From: Myxococcus sp046520405
Lineage (GTDB): Bacteria > Myxococcota > Myxococcia > Myxococcales > Myxococcaceae
NCBI GenBank assembly: GCA_046520405.1
Contig: JBKGHI010000001.1
Coordinates: 62,001-126,000, forward strand
Direction: 5' to 3'
DNA length: 64,000 nucleotides
The notes beneath the pieces were generated by a model. The model saw only the letters and a program-made list of their open reading frames with translations, did not search any database and was not told where the DNA came from. Numbering within the stretch: position 1 is the first letter of the stretch; each line of letters starts with the position of its first letter. The position numbers were made by a program, and so were the translations under genes. Positions 37,016 through 46,758 of the stretch are shown here, in pieces.

Positions 37016-38899
37016 TCAGTCGTGCGCGAGCGGGTTGGGCAGCGTCCCGTTCGGGTAGAGCGCGTGGCGCAGGGCGCGGTCGGTGTAGCGCGTCACCACG
37101 ATGCGGTCCCGGTTGAGCGCGTAGCGCGGAATCTCCGGCACCAGCAGGTCGTACTCGCTGAAGCGCTCGCGCAGCTCCGGGTTGCGCTGGTGGAAGGCCA
37201 GGATGGTCTTCCGCACCTGCTTCCAGAAGGCCTTCTCCGGCAGGCCGAGCTGCTCCTCGAGCATCGGCGCGAGGTAGCGGAAGTGGCCCACGAAAATCTG
37301 GTCCACCACGTGCTGGCGGATGACCGAGGGGTGCTTGCGCGGCAGCACGTGGTCATGGCCATCCGGCTCCGGTCCCCGCTCCGGGACGTCGGTGAAGGAC
37401 ACGCACACGTCGTCGACGAAGTCCTTGAGGTACAGGCGGCGCGGAACGTCGTTCTCGTCGAAGCCCAGCAGCGTGTTCTGCCCGTGGGGGTTGAAGGTGA
37501 TGCCGTACCGGTAGAGCACGTGCATGATGGGGATGAGCAGCGTGTCGAACAGGTTCTGCAGCCACGCCTCCGTGCTCAGGCCCGACGCGCGGACCAGCTC
37601 CGCCGCGAAGGCCGTGCCCTTGCTGTCCACGTGCAGCAGCGAGGCGAAGGTGCGCACCCGCTCCGACGCGTCCTGCCGCGCGGCCACCGGCTCACGCCAG
37701 ATGCAGCCCAGCGTCTCCAGGTGCTGGTAGGGCACCTCCGGCACCTTGGTGAGGTACGGGTGCCGCACCGTCACCGAGGCCACCTCGCCGAGGAACACCG
37801 TGCGGCACTCCTGGGTGAGGAAGGGGTCGCTGTCCAGCAGGCACTGCAGCCACTGCGTCACCACGGGGGCGCCCAGGGTGCAATGCGGCGGAATCCCGCG
37901 CCAGACGAGCGTATTGAGGATGCGCAGCGGCAGCTTCACGTCGTAGCGGCCCGGCGTGGTGATGTTGGCCATGGTCCGGATGGACTGGCTCGGCAGGTAC
38001 AAGTCGGGGCTGTCGCCCAGCGGGACGATGCGCCGCTGCGCCACGTCCGCGGCGTGCAGCACCTGCACCGCGTGCTCCCACTGCCACGGGTGCACGGGCA
38101 TCCACACGAAGGCGTCCGGCTTGAGGCCCGCGTTGGTGAGGACGCGGGTGAAGCGGTTGCGCGTCGCCTCGTCCAGCTCCCGGGCCAGGATTTCGCGCTC
38201 GGACAGCTCCGAGGTGCCGCGGAACTCCGACAGGCCCCGGTGCACGGCCACCCACTGCAGCCGCACCGGCTGGCGCGACTCGGGAGCGTAGCGGCGCACG
38301 TCGGAGGCGGAGAAGCCCACCCGGCCCTTGTTCGCCACCAGCCAGTTGTGCCCCGTCATGTGGCACTCCAGCTCCGTGTGGCCCACGGCGCGCAGCTCCG
38401 CGGCGGTGTGGCCACCGCGGGCGATGCGCGCGGCGTCCACCGCCAGCGTGGAGGACAGCTCGTTGAAGTACGTGGCCAGCGTGGACGGGTCCGTGCCCAG
38501 GCTGGGCGCGGCGTCCGTCAGGAACTGGAGCGCGTCCCAGGCCGGCTCGGCGATGCTGTTGCCCAACATGCCGGTGGCGCTGCGGGTGATGGAGGCGGGG
38601 TCCACCTTCATCCAGCCGAAGGCGCCCGGCCGCGCGGAGAACACGTACGAGGTGCCGCTGCCCAGGTCGACGCGGTACTTCCCCTCGCCATGCGGGATGA
38701 GCTTGAGCATCTCCTCGAAGCACCACTCACCCAGGGCCTTGGCCAGCAACTGCCGGTTGGCCTCACGCCAGGCGGCGGGGCCCACCTCGGAAAGGGCGGG
38801 CACCGGGTGGTCGCCGCCCTCCGTGGGCGCGGTGCCGGCGGCGGTGGGGAGGCGGGTGACGGTGGGGTCCAGATTCAGGGCTTCGCTGCGGGGATTCAC
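37016..38899 (-). CDS. NIS siderophore synthetase, IucC-like
   Basis: IucA/IucC-family synthetase, 627 residues, intact. These ATP-dependent enzymes join citrate or a succinyl hydroxamate to an amine without a ribosomal or NRPS template. Family motifs are clear: GHTELECHMTGHNWLVANKGRVGF (the ATP-binding HPxxKxRxG-like region), MPVHPWQWEH, LPSQSIRTM and PHGQNTLL, plus the FhuF-like C-terminus. The start is GTG 38899, overlapping the MFS stop as GTGA. As the last gene in the operon it parallels RhbF/IucC, which add the second amine arm to citrate. Cytoplasmic; no frameshift. Confidence 0.9.
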   Translation of the reverse strand: MNPRSEALNLDPTVTRLPTAAGTAPTEGGDHPVPALSEVGPAAWREANRQLLAKALGEWCFEEMLKLIPHGEGKYRVDLGSGTSYVFSARPGAFGWMKVDPASITRSATGMLGNSIAEPAWDALQFLTDAAPSLGTDPSTLATYFNELSSTLAVDAARIARGGHTAAELRAVGHTELECHMTGHNWLVANKGRVGFSASDVRRYAPESRQPVRLQWVAVHRGLSEFRGTSELSEREILARELDEATRNRFTRVLTNAGLKPDAFVWMPVHPWQWEHAVQVLHAADVAQRRIVPLGDSPDLYLPSQSIRTMANITTPGRYDVKLPLRILNTLVWRGIPPHCTLGAPVVTQWLQCLLDSDPFLTQECRTVFLGEVASVTVRHPYLTKVPEVPYQHLETLGCIWREPVAARQDASERVRTFASLLHVDSKGTAFAAELVRASGLSTEAWLQNLFDTLLIPIMHVLYRYGITFNPHGQNTLLGFDENDVPRRLYLKDFVDDVCVSFTDVPERGPEPDGHDHVLPRKHPSVIRQHVVDQIFVGHFRYLAPMLEEQLGLPEKAFWKQVRKTILAFHQRNPELRERFSEYDLLVPEIPRYALNRDRIVVTRYTDRALRHALYPNGTLPNPLAHD

Positions 38900-40475
38900 G
38901 GGGACTCCTTCAAGGACAGGGAGGACTCACGGACGGCCGGGCGGGACGCCTGGGACGCCGGTTTGGAAAGGACGCGGAGGGCGAGCACCGCGCCCCCCAG
39001 ACACACCGCCGCCGCGGCCAGGCACACCGCCAGGTAGGCGTTGGCGAAGGCCGTCCGGGCGAGCGGCAGCAACGTGGATTCGACGGCGTCGAACTGCCCG
39101 GTCTCCACGGCGGCGCGCGTGTGACGGGCCACCTCGGGGGCCAGCTGCGCGGTGGAGAACTGGCTGCCGAGCCGCGAGGAGAACACCGCACCGAAGACGG
39201 CCACGCCGGTGGCGGTACCCAGGGGATAGCAGGCGTTGGTCAACCCGGAGGTCATGCCCGCGCGGTGGGGCGGGACGACGCCCACCGCCACGCCCATGAG
39301 CGGCGGGAAGATGATGGCGCCGCCCGTGCCCATGAGCACCAGCCCGAGGAAGTTCGCCCCGGGCACCTGCGGCGCGCCCGCGCTGAGCGCCAGCATCGCC
39401 AGCCCCGCCCCCTGGAGGGCGAAGCCGCTGGCCACCAGGGGGGCGGCCTGGAAGCGCGTCTGGAGCTTCGCCATGAACATGCCCATGACGAGCAGGCTGC
39501 CCGTCAGGGGAAGCAGCCGCAGGCCCACCTCGAGGGGCGAACCTCCGGCCACGAGCTGGAGCCACAGCGTGGTGAAGACGAGCACGCCCAGGCTGGACAT
39601 GCGGGCCAGGAAGCCGAGCACCGCCGTCCCGGAGAGCGCGGGGATGCGGAGCAGCTCCAGGTCCAGCATGCTCCCGGGCCGGCGCTGACTGGCGATGAGC
39701 GCGAAGAGCAGGCCCACGCCCGCGCACGCCGGCGCGAGCACGTGGAGGGAGCCCCAGCCCGTCTCCGGTCCCATCATCAGCGGGTAGTGCAGCGACAGCA
39801 GCACGCCGATGGCGAGGAGCGCGCCCAGCAGGTCCAACCGCCGGGACGTGTCCGCAGGCGTGAGCGCGGGCATCCGCGTCATGGCCCCCAGGACGACGCC
39901 CACGCCGATGGGCACGTTGACGAGGAAGATCCACCGCCAGCCGACCAGCTCGACGAGCACGCCGCCCACCACGGGGCCCAGCGCGCCCGCGGCGGAGGCG
40001 ATGGCCGCGTAGGTGGCGATGGCGCGTTGGCGCGCGCGCCCTCGTACACCGCCGCGATGAGGGCGATGGCGGGCGCGAACACCATGGAGCCGCCCAGGCC
40101 CTGGGCGACCCGCGCGGCGACCAGCGTGCTGGCGTTGGGCGCCAGTCCGCACAGCGCTGACGCGAGCGTGAAGAGGGTGATGCCCGCGACGAAGACGCTG
40201 CGCCGGCCGATGCGGTCGGACAGCGCGCCGGCGGTGATGAGCAACGCGCCGAACGCGAGCGAATACGCGGACACCGTCCACTGCACCTGGGACAACCCCG
40301 CCCGCAGGTCCGCGGCGATGGCGGCCAGCGCGACGTTGACGACGGTGACGTCCAGGGTCATCACCACGCCGCCCGCGCTCACCAGCGCGAACGTCCACCG
40401 GGCGGTGCGGCGCGCATCCTCACGCGACGCCGCGTCCTCCGGTGGCGAGGTGATGTCCTGGGAGGCTGCGCTCAT
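38896..40475 (-). CDS. MFS siderophore exporter, DHA2-like (frameshift)
   Basis: A 14-helix drug:H+ antiporter-2 type transporter. The N-terminal part starts at ATG 40475 and has TLDVTVVNVAL in helix 1 and the loop GALSDRIGRR; the rest follows from QRAIATYAAI in another frame. Adding one base at about 40031-40041 joins YEG to RARQRAIATYA and restores 526 residues. Its start overlaps the hydroxylase stop (ATGA) if that gene is also repaired, and its stop overlaps the synthetase start (GTGA). Position inside the biosynthetic operon indicates export of the finished siderophore. Confidence 0.82.
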
Positions 40476-41906
40476 GACGCCTCCGAGACGCGGGGCGCCC
40501 GGGGACGCGCCAGCCGTCCGGCACCACGGGCACGTCGGCCGTGCGGGGCTCCTGCGCCTGGGCGCGGGGCCGCGCGGGGACCTCCGGCACGCCGAAGCGC
40601 GAGAAGGCCGTGCGCTGGGGCAGCGTGAAGATGTCGCGTCCCATGACGGTGTTGAGGATGGTGGCGTTGCGGAACGCGGAGATGCCCAGGTCCGGGGCGG
40701 CGACGCCGTGGCTGTGGATGTCCGCGTGGGTGACGAAGACGCGGCCGCTCACCTCGGGGGCCATCTCCACCGAGTAGTCCCGCCGGATGCGGTAGCGGCC
40801 CTGGTCATCCCAGCGCATCCGCCCGTCCATGGCCTTCAGGAAGACGGGGGCGCGCTGCTTGTACCCGGTGGCCGCGATGACCAGCGCCGTCGTGTGCTCG
40901 AACGTCTCGCCCGTGTCCAGGTGTCGGCAGCGCAGGCGCACGTCGCCCGTGCTGGTGATGGAGGACTCCTCCACGGCCACACCGCTGCGCAGCTCCACGT
41001 CGGCCAGACCCTGCTCCAGCTCGCGCCGGTACAGCAGGTCATGGAGGGCCTCCAGCGTCTCCGTGGAGATGCCCTTGTAGTGCCGCCACTGCTCGGCGAC
41101 GAGCCGGTCCTTGGTCTGCTGGGGCAGCTCGTGGAAGTACCGGACATAGGCCGGCGTGGTCATCTCCAGCGTCAGCTTGGTGTAGTCCAGCGGCGCGAAG
41201 GACACGGTGCGCGTGAGCCAGCTCATGGCGGCGCCGCCGTCCAGGTTGCGCTGGAGCAGGTGCAGGGCCACCTCGGCGCCGGACTGCCCGGAGCCCACCA
41301 CCGTCACGTGCCGCGCGCCTCCACGTCCGTCTGCCGGTGCAGGTAGTGGCCGGTGTGGACAATCTTGTCGGCGGGCAGTGAGGCCAGCGACTTCGGCAGC
41401 GAGGGCTCCGTGCCGATGCCGATGACGACGTCCTTCGCCGTCATGGTGAAGCGGTGGCCGTCGCCCCGCGTCACCTGCATGACGAAGCGCTGCTGGGCCG
41501 CGTCCCAGTCCATGGATTCCACGCGGTGCGAGAAGCGCACCGAGGGGAGCTTCGTCACGGCCCAGCGCAGGTAGTCCTCGTACTCGCGCCGCGTCGGGTG
41601 GAAGCGCTCGCGGATGTAGAAGGGATACAGCCGGTCCTTCTCGCGCAGGTACGCGAGGAAGGACAGTGGGTGTGTGGGGTCGATGAGGGTGACCAGGTCC
41701 GCGAGGAAGCTGAGCTGGAGCAGGGCCTCGTCGAACATCAGGCCCGGGTGCCAGCGCAGCTCGGACTGGGCCTCCAGGGCGACGAAGTCCAGCCCCTTCA
41801 CGGACGAGGCGAGCGCGGCGAGCCCGAGGTTGAAGGGGCCGCAGCCGATGGCCACCAGGTCGTGCGCGGTGGACGCGGGGAGTGCATCAGGGGTGACGGT
41901 GTTCAT
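40472..41906 (-). CDS. L-lysine/ornithine/diamine N-monooxygenase (frameshifts)
   Basis: Flavin-dependent N-hydroxylase of the IucD/AlcA/RhbE family, which converts a primary amine to the N-hydroxy form needed for a hydroxamate. The FAD site IGCGPFNLGL is near the N-terminus (start ATG 41906, ATGA overlap with the acyltransferase). The NADPH site VVGSGQSGAEV and the ATGY motif lie in a second frame, restored by one base at about 41311-41319. A further shift near 40515-40530 would end the protein at TGA 40472, giving ATGA with the MFS start and 478 residues; as written the frame runs on to 40420. The amine is probably a decarboxylation product, since a decarboxylase heads the operon. Confidence 0.82.
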
Positions 41907-42486
41907 GGAAGGTCTGCCTCGGAGCGGGGGTAGACGAGCAGCGTCGCTGCCTTGTCTGGGAAGGTGATGGGGCCGACGACGCGGAAGCCGGCGGCGGTGA
42001 AGGCGCGCAGCGACGGGGCGTTGCGCGAATCGGGCTCGGCCATCACCCGGGTGCAGCGCGGGTCCGCGGCGAGCAGCCCTGGCACCTCGCGCAGCAACGT
42101 CCGGCCAAGGCGCGGCCGGTGCTGCCCAGCTCGCCAATGGCCACGTGGACGCCCAGGTCATCCGGGCGCTCCGCGTAGTGGCCGGCCAGCCGGTCCCGAA
42201 TCACCCGGTACACCTCCAGGTAGGCCACCGGGACGCCCTCGAACTCGAGCATGCACGGCAGGGAGTGGTTCCCCGTGAGCTGCCGCTCCAGCTCGTCCCG
42301 CCAGCGGTCCTCGGGCCAGGCCTGCTTCCAGAACGCGGCGACGTGGGGCTCCGCCATCCAACGCACCAGCCGCTCCAGGTCCTCGGAGACGCTCGCGGGC
42401 CGGATGGACCACGGCGCGTTGACGTGGGGCACCGGCGGCGCGGGCACCCCGGCGTTCATGGCGTCCTTGCCCAGCGCGGCGGTCAT
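41903..42486 (-). CDS. Siderophore N-acyltransferase, IucB/RhbD-like (frameshift)
   Basis: GNAT-type acyltransferase (Acetyltransf_8), about 194 residues, acylating the N-hydroxyamine to a hydroxamate. WMAEPHVAAFWKQAWPEDRW and FEGVPVAYLEVYRV are characteristic, and the C-terminal half reads TLLREVPGLLAADPRCTRVM then DSRNAPSLRAFTAAGF (acetyl-CoA loop). The two halves are in different frames; one extra base at about 42106-42116 joins GELGSTGRG to LGRTLLRE. Start ATG 42486 and stop both overlap neighbours by ATGA. The acyl donor (acetyl, succinyl or longer) cannot be read from sequence. Confidence 0.82.
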
Positions 42487-44264
42487 CGCTTCGCCTCGCG
42501 CAGGGGGTTGGGCGCGTCGAGGTAGACGGACTGCGCGTCCAGCGGCGCGAGCACCTCGTCGATGCCGTGCAGCCGGGTGAGCAGGTTGCTCTTGCAGGGC
42601 AGGTTGTCCGCCTCCAGCCACCGGCGGGCCAGCCTGTCTCCCTGAGGACCCGCGGCGGCCAGGGACGGCAGCGCGGCGTGCAGCCGGTCCGCCATCACCC
42701 CGAGGAGCTGACGCTCATCGCCCAGCCCCTCCGAGCCCAGGCAGCCGATGACGGCCAGGGCCTGGTTGCGCAGCAGGTAGTAGGAGAGCCGCTCGTCCAC
42801 GATGGCGTCGTCGACCACGGCCAGGGTGGACGCGTCCGCGCCGAGCAGCCCCAGCAGCTTGGGCAGGTGCGACGACGCCAGGTAGTAGCCCTGGTTGTCG
42901 CGGAACGCCGAGCCGATGACGCGGCCCTCCCGGTCGAGCTGGACCAGGGTGTTCTGCTGGTGCGACTCCAGGCCGATGCCGGTGGCCGCGTACAGGTGCA
43001 GCATGGGCACCAGCACGAGGTCCGTGTAGTCCGCCACCCACCGCGACGCGCGCCCGCGCCGAGCCCCGCCACCAGCGTGCCCAACTGGCTCCGCCCCATG
43101 CCCGGGCGCGGCGCCACCAGTCCCACGAGGCAGCGCAGGTCCGCGATGTGCGACGGCACCTCGCGCACCGCGACGTCCAGGCCCGTCACCTCCGGGCCGC
43201 CCGCGCGCGAGGGCTCGTCCACCGCCAGCCACGCCGGGTCCCTCACGATGGAGAAGCGCGGGTGCTCGGCGAAGGTGGACCGCGCGTAGCCCGCGTCCAG
43301 CAGCCGGTGGATTTCCAGGCCGCGGCGCAGCTCCGTGCGCGTGGACTCCCGGCGGGAGTTGGTGAGCCGCAGGCCCAGCGACAGCTTCAGCATGACCGAG
43401 GCGTCCGGCCGGTAGAGGGTGCGCACGCTGGAGGTGGCCCACCAGCGAGGCCCCTGCTCACCCAGCGGCGTCAGCAGGCCCGCCTCGATGAGCGCGGCGA
43501 TGCGCGGCCGCCGCAGGACGTCCCGGGCCTGCCAGGGATGCGCCGGCACCAGCACGCGGCCGTCGGTGCGCGGCAGCTCGGCGAGGTCCGCCATCAGCGC
43601 CACGGTGTCCCGGCCCGCGAGCGACGGCGAGCCGGCCACCGCGTCGTGCGACACGATGGAAGGTCCGCGGCGAACCAGTGCAGCCGGAACGAGCCGCGCT
43701 GCTCGGGGGAGAAGTCCGCGGAGTCCGTGGCGGAGAGGCCATCCCGGCTCTTGGGCGCCGGGTGGTGCAGGTGGCCGAGCAGCAGCGCCTGCTCCGCGGC
43801 GAGGAACCCGTCCACCGGCGGCGGGGGCAGCGGGTGGGCGCGGCGGTGCGCCACGAAGTCCGCGTGCGCCGCACCGACTCCGCCGTGCGCTCGACGAGGT
43901 CGGCGACCTGGCCGGAGGGAATGCCACCCTTGCGGGCCCCTCCACGCCGCTCGGCGTCGTGGGCGACCAGGGCCACCGCGAGCACGGGGTCCGCGAGCGA
44001 CGTCACGCCGTTGGGGCCTTCGAGGTGCACGGGGCCGAAGCGGTGCCAGCCGGAGGGCGAGCAGTGCGTCACCTCGGTGCGCAGGGTGAGCCCCGAGCTG
44101 GGTAGGGTGATGCGCAGCGGGCCCGGGTGGACCGGCGTGTGCGTCTCCGTGAGCCAGCAGCGCAGCAGGGCCTCCAGGTGGGCATGCTCCGCGGCGCGGC
44201 GCGCGTCCGCGTCGTTCAGCGGGTCCGTCCCGGCCGGCGCACTCAGGGGAAGGGCGGCGCTCAT
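42483..44264 (-). CDS. NIS siderophore synthetase, IucA-like (three frameshifts)
   Basis: Second IucA/IucC synthetase, restored to 594 residues by adding one base at each of about 43869-43874, 43659-43666 and 43049-43060. The joined sequence contains PEQRGSFRLHWFAADPSIVSHD-like and LVPAHPWQARDVLRRP motifs, SSVRTLYRP, and SHQQNTLVQL, all in family order; the C-terminus reads LPCKSNLLTRLHGID. Start ATG 44264 overlaps the decarboxylase stop (ATGA). In aerobactin- and rhizobactin-type pathways this first synthetase attaches the first hydroxamate arm to citrate. Apart from the indels the sequence is well preserved. Confidence 0.82.
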
Positions 44265-45824
44265 GCGGCCCCCTTCTGGAGGCGGGGCGAGCAGGCGCGT
44301 CCCGTCACGAGCACGGCGTTCACGAGGGCGTCGATGTCCTCGGGCGTGGTCGTGGGATTGAGCAGGGTGAACTTGAGGCAGACCCGCTCCGGCGAGCCGG
44401 GCCCCTCCACGCGGACCGCGGTGCGGCCAATCAGCGCCGCCCCGGTCTCCATCAGCCGGCGCCGCAGCGCCCCGTTGATTTCATCCGTGCGTTCGGGCTC
44501 CTCGGGGCACCGGAAGCGGAACACGACGGTGGTCAGCTCGGCGGGGGAGACCAGCTCCAGCTCGGGCTCGGCGCTGATGCGCTGCTCCGCGTAGCGGGCG
44601 AGGTCGTGGCAGGTATCCACCATGTCACCCAGCCCCCGGCGCCCGTGCGCCAGCAGGGTGGCGGCGACCTTCACCGCGTCCGGCCGGCGCGTCGTCTGGA
44701 GGCTGCGGCCGAGCAGGCCCTCATAGCCCGCGTCCGCGTCATCCACCGGGTTGAGGTAGGCGACCTCCCGCTCCAGGGCGGAGAAGGCGCTGCCGTTGGA
44801 GACCAGCAGCACGCTGGTGGCGGCGGGCTGCCAGCCCAGCTTGTGCAGGTCCAGGGTGATGGAGTCCGCCAGCGCCAGACCGGTCAGCTTGCCCGCGAGC
44901 CGTTCAGAGAACAGCGCCCCGAAGCCATAGGCCGCGTCGACGTGCATCCAGATGCCGTGCTCGGCGGCGATCGCCGCGATCTGCGGCAGCGGGTCGATGC
45001 TGCCGAAGTCCGTCGTTCCCGCCGTGGCCACGATGGCCAGCGGGGTGTGCTCCGGCGACAGCTCCTGGAGGATGGCGGCCAGCGCGTCCGGCCGCATCGA
45101 CGCCGCGAGTCGGTGGGGACGAGCCGGACGGCGTCTTCTCCCAGCCCCAGCGCCGCGCACGCGCGCTGGACGGAGAAGTGCGCCAGCTCCGAGCAGAGGA
45201 CCACGGGGCCGGGGAGCGCGCTCACGCCCTGCCGGCGGGCGTCGATGCCCGCCGCAGCGCCGCGGCGTCCCGCGCCAGCAGCAGACCCAGCAGGTTGGAC
45301 ATCGAACCTCCTGGGGTGAGGACGCCGTCGGCCTTGGGCCCGAGCCCGGCCAGTCCCACGAGCCCCTCGATGAGCCAGCGCTCCACGGCGATGGCGGAGG
45401 GCCCCGAGTCATAGGTGTCCAGGGACGCGTTGCTGGCGCTGGCCAGCGCGTCCGCGGCCACGGCGACCGTCAGCGGGGGCGGCTGGAGGTGCGCCACCGC
45501 ATGCACATGCGACAGGTGGAGCCCATACTCCACCAGCACCTTGCCGAGCCGGGCCAGCGCGGCCTCGGTGCCCATGCCTCTTTCGGGGATGCCTTCCATG
45601 CCCAGCGCCGCCCTGGCCGCCGCCAGGACGTCCTTGGGGGTGCCCGCGCGCAACGGCCCCGTGGGCCACCGCGCCACGGCCAATGCATTACCCAACGCGC
45701 CTGTAAGTGCGGCGGATACCGCGGCCAATCCCTCACGTGAGCCCGCCAGCAACGACGACGGGCGCCGGGGCCAGCGGGGAGGCATGTCTGGCTCCTGTAT
45801 TCCTTGCTCTGTCTCTGCTTGCAT
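44261..45824 (-). CDS. PLP-dependent amino-acid decarboxylase for siderophore amine (two frameshifts)
   Basis: Group II (DDC-like) decarboxylase, about 521 residues once one base is added at about 45103-45110 and another at 45228-45238. It supplies the diamine backbone. DTYDSGPSAIAVERW and DGVLTPGGSMSNLLGLL are typical of L-2,4-diaminobutyrate/lysine decarboxylases, and DLHKLGWQPA holds the PLP lysine. ATG 45824 is chosen because GGAGGT lies eight bases upstream; a TTG at 45839 overlaps that site. It heads the operon. Substrate choice (diaminobutyrate to give diaminopropane, or lysine to give cadaverine) decides the product and is not visible; no RhbA-type aminotransferase is present here. 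Confidence 0.82.
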
Positions 45825-45876
45825 GGATGTAACCTCCAAAGTTGACTTGGAACGTGCGAATCAAGGTCGATGAATG

Positions 45877-45910
45877 GGCACACGTCTGCCTTCGCGATGG
45901 CAGACGTGCC
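45877..45910 (-). promoter_or_regulatory. Leader hairpin of the siderophore operon
   Basis: ACGTCTGCC (45882-45890) and GGCAGACGT (45899-45907) form a perfect 9-base stem with an 8-base loop, extended by GGC/GCC after a two-base bulge. It lies about 55 bases upstream of the decarboxylase ATG, so it may be a leader structure or a block to read-through from upstream. Confidence 0.4.
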
Positions 45911-46758
45911 GCAAGCGCGTTTCAAAAGCCGGGGCAAACTACGACCTGGGCCTGACATGACGTGATCCATGAGACGACGAGGCATGGCTTCGCCGTCACG
46001 AGGACCGACATGCGGTAACCCCGGTGGTAGGTGCGCGCGCTGTCTCTCCGCCAGTGCCGCGCGGAGGGTGTCAGTGAAGAGGCGTCAGGTCAGGCAATGT
46101 GACGCATGGGGTTGGGTGCGCGACATGTCAGGGCCCGACATGCGCTGATGGGGGGGGAATTCACGGGGAGTGTCCCTGGTGTCGAGGGGCTGCGTGGTGT
46201 CACGTGAATGGGAGACATCGCTCTGAGGGAGGAGCGGTGGATGTGTCATTTCCACGCACTGGGCGAGCCGCGTGGTGCGGCGACCACGTACGTCAGGCAT
46301 GATACCTGGGTTTGCTGTAATTATTTCAGCGCCCGGTCCGCAATGAAAATGATTTGCAAGTTCAGGTGCATTGTTTAATCGAAACGCGCGTCACTTGCCA
46401 AATCATTTTGTGCAGGATTTGCGCGTTCGTGACAGCTGTTGATGTGTGGTTGCACTGGAAGAGTTTCGTGCCCCTGTGTCGTGCTCTGATTGTTGTCGGT
46501 GGGGTGTATTGGAATACCCACCACGTGAAAACGCCTGGGCGTGGCACACGTGGAGTATCAGCGTGGGGGAGACGCAGTGGCGCTGCTCGCGCGGGGAGCC
46601 GCTACACCGGTGTATCGGGTTTCCAACTCGCCGGCGCGGGGGACGAGGTCCGGTGTGGCCCTGCCTTGTCGGAGCGATGAGGCTTTTTGGGGCGCTGAGT
46701 CGAATAGCTGGGAAGGGCCGTGGTTACACGCCCTCAACCTCGTGGGCAGGAGATATCG
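45911..46758. other. Long AT-enriched intergenic region with repeats
   Basis: This 848-base gap lies between the siderophore operon and the aldo/keto reductase. No convincing gene was found. CCGACATGCG occurs twice (46006-46015 and 46135-46144), and CGACATG recurs at 46121-46127 next to the second copy, so a short motif clusters here. The part from about 46300 to 46450 is distinctly AT-rich and contains the inverted repeat described separately. It probably holds the promoters of both flanking units. Confidence 0.45.
46347..46410. promoter_or_regulatory. Inverted pair of Fur-like half-operators
   Basis: AAAATGATTTGCAAG (46347-46361) and CTTGCCAAATCATTTT (46395-46410) are inverted copies of the same element, differing by one inserted base, 33 bases apart. 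Each contains AAATGATTTG/CAAATCATTT, close to Fur-box cores of other bacteria (the first matches 12 of 19 consensus positions). They lie upstream of the siderophore operon, though more than 500 bases from its first codon. Confidence 0.45.

Noticed and set aside
39121..41346. A 741-codon open frame on the plus strand across the exporter and hydroxylase
   Set aside because: Composition is antisense-like (His/Arg/Gln-rich) and it spans two recognisable genes on the other strand.
46121..46142. CGACATG repeats in the 46 kb gap as a possible CRISPR or mobile-element end
   Set aside because: Only a few short copies with irregular spacing, no spacers, no cas genes and no transposase.
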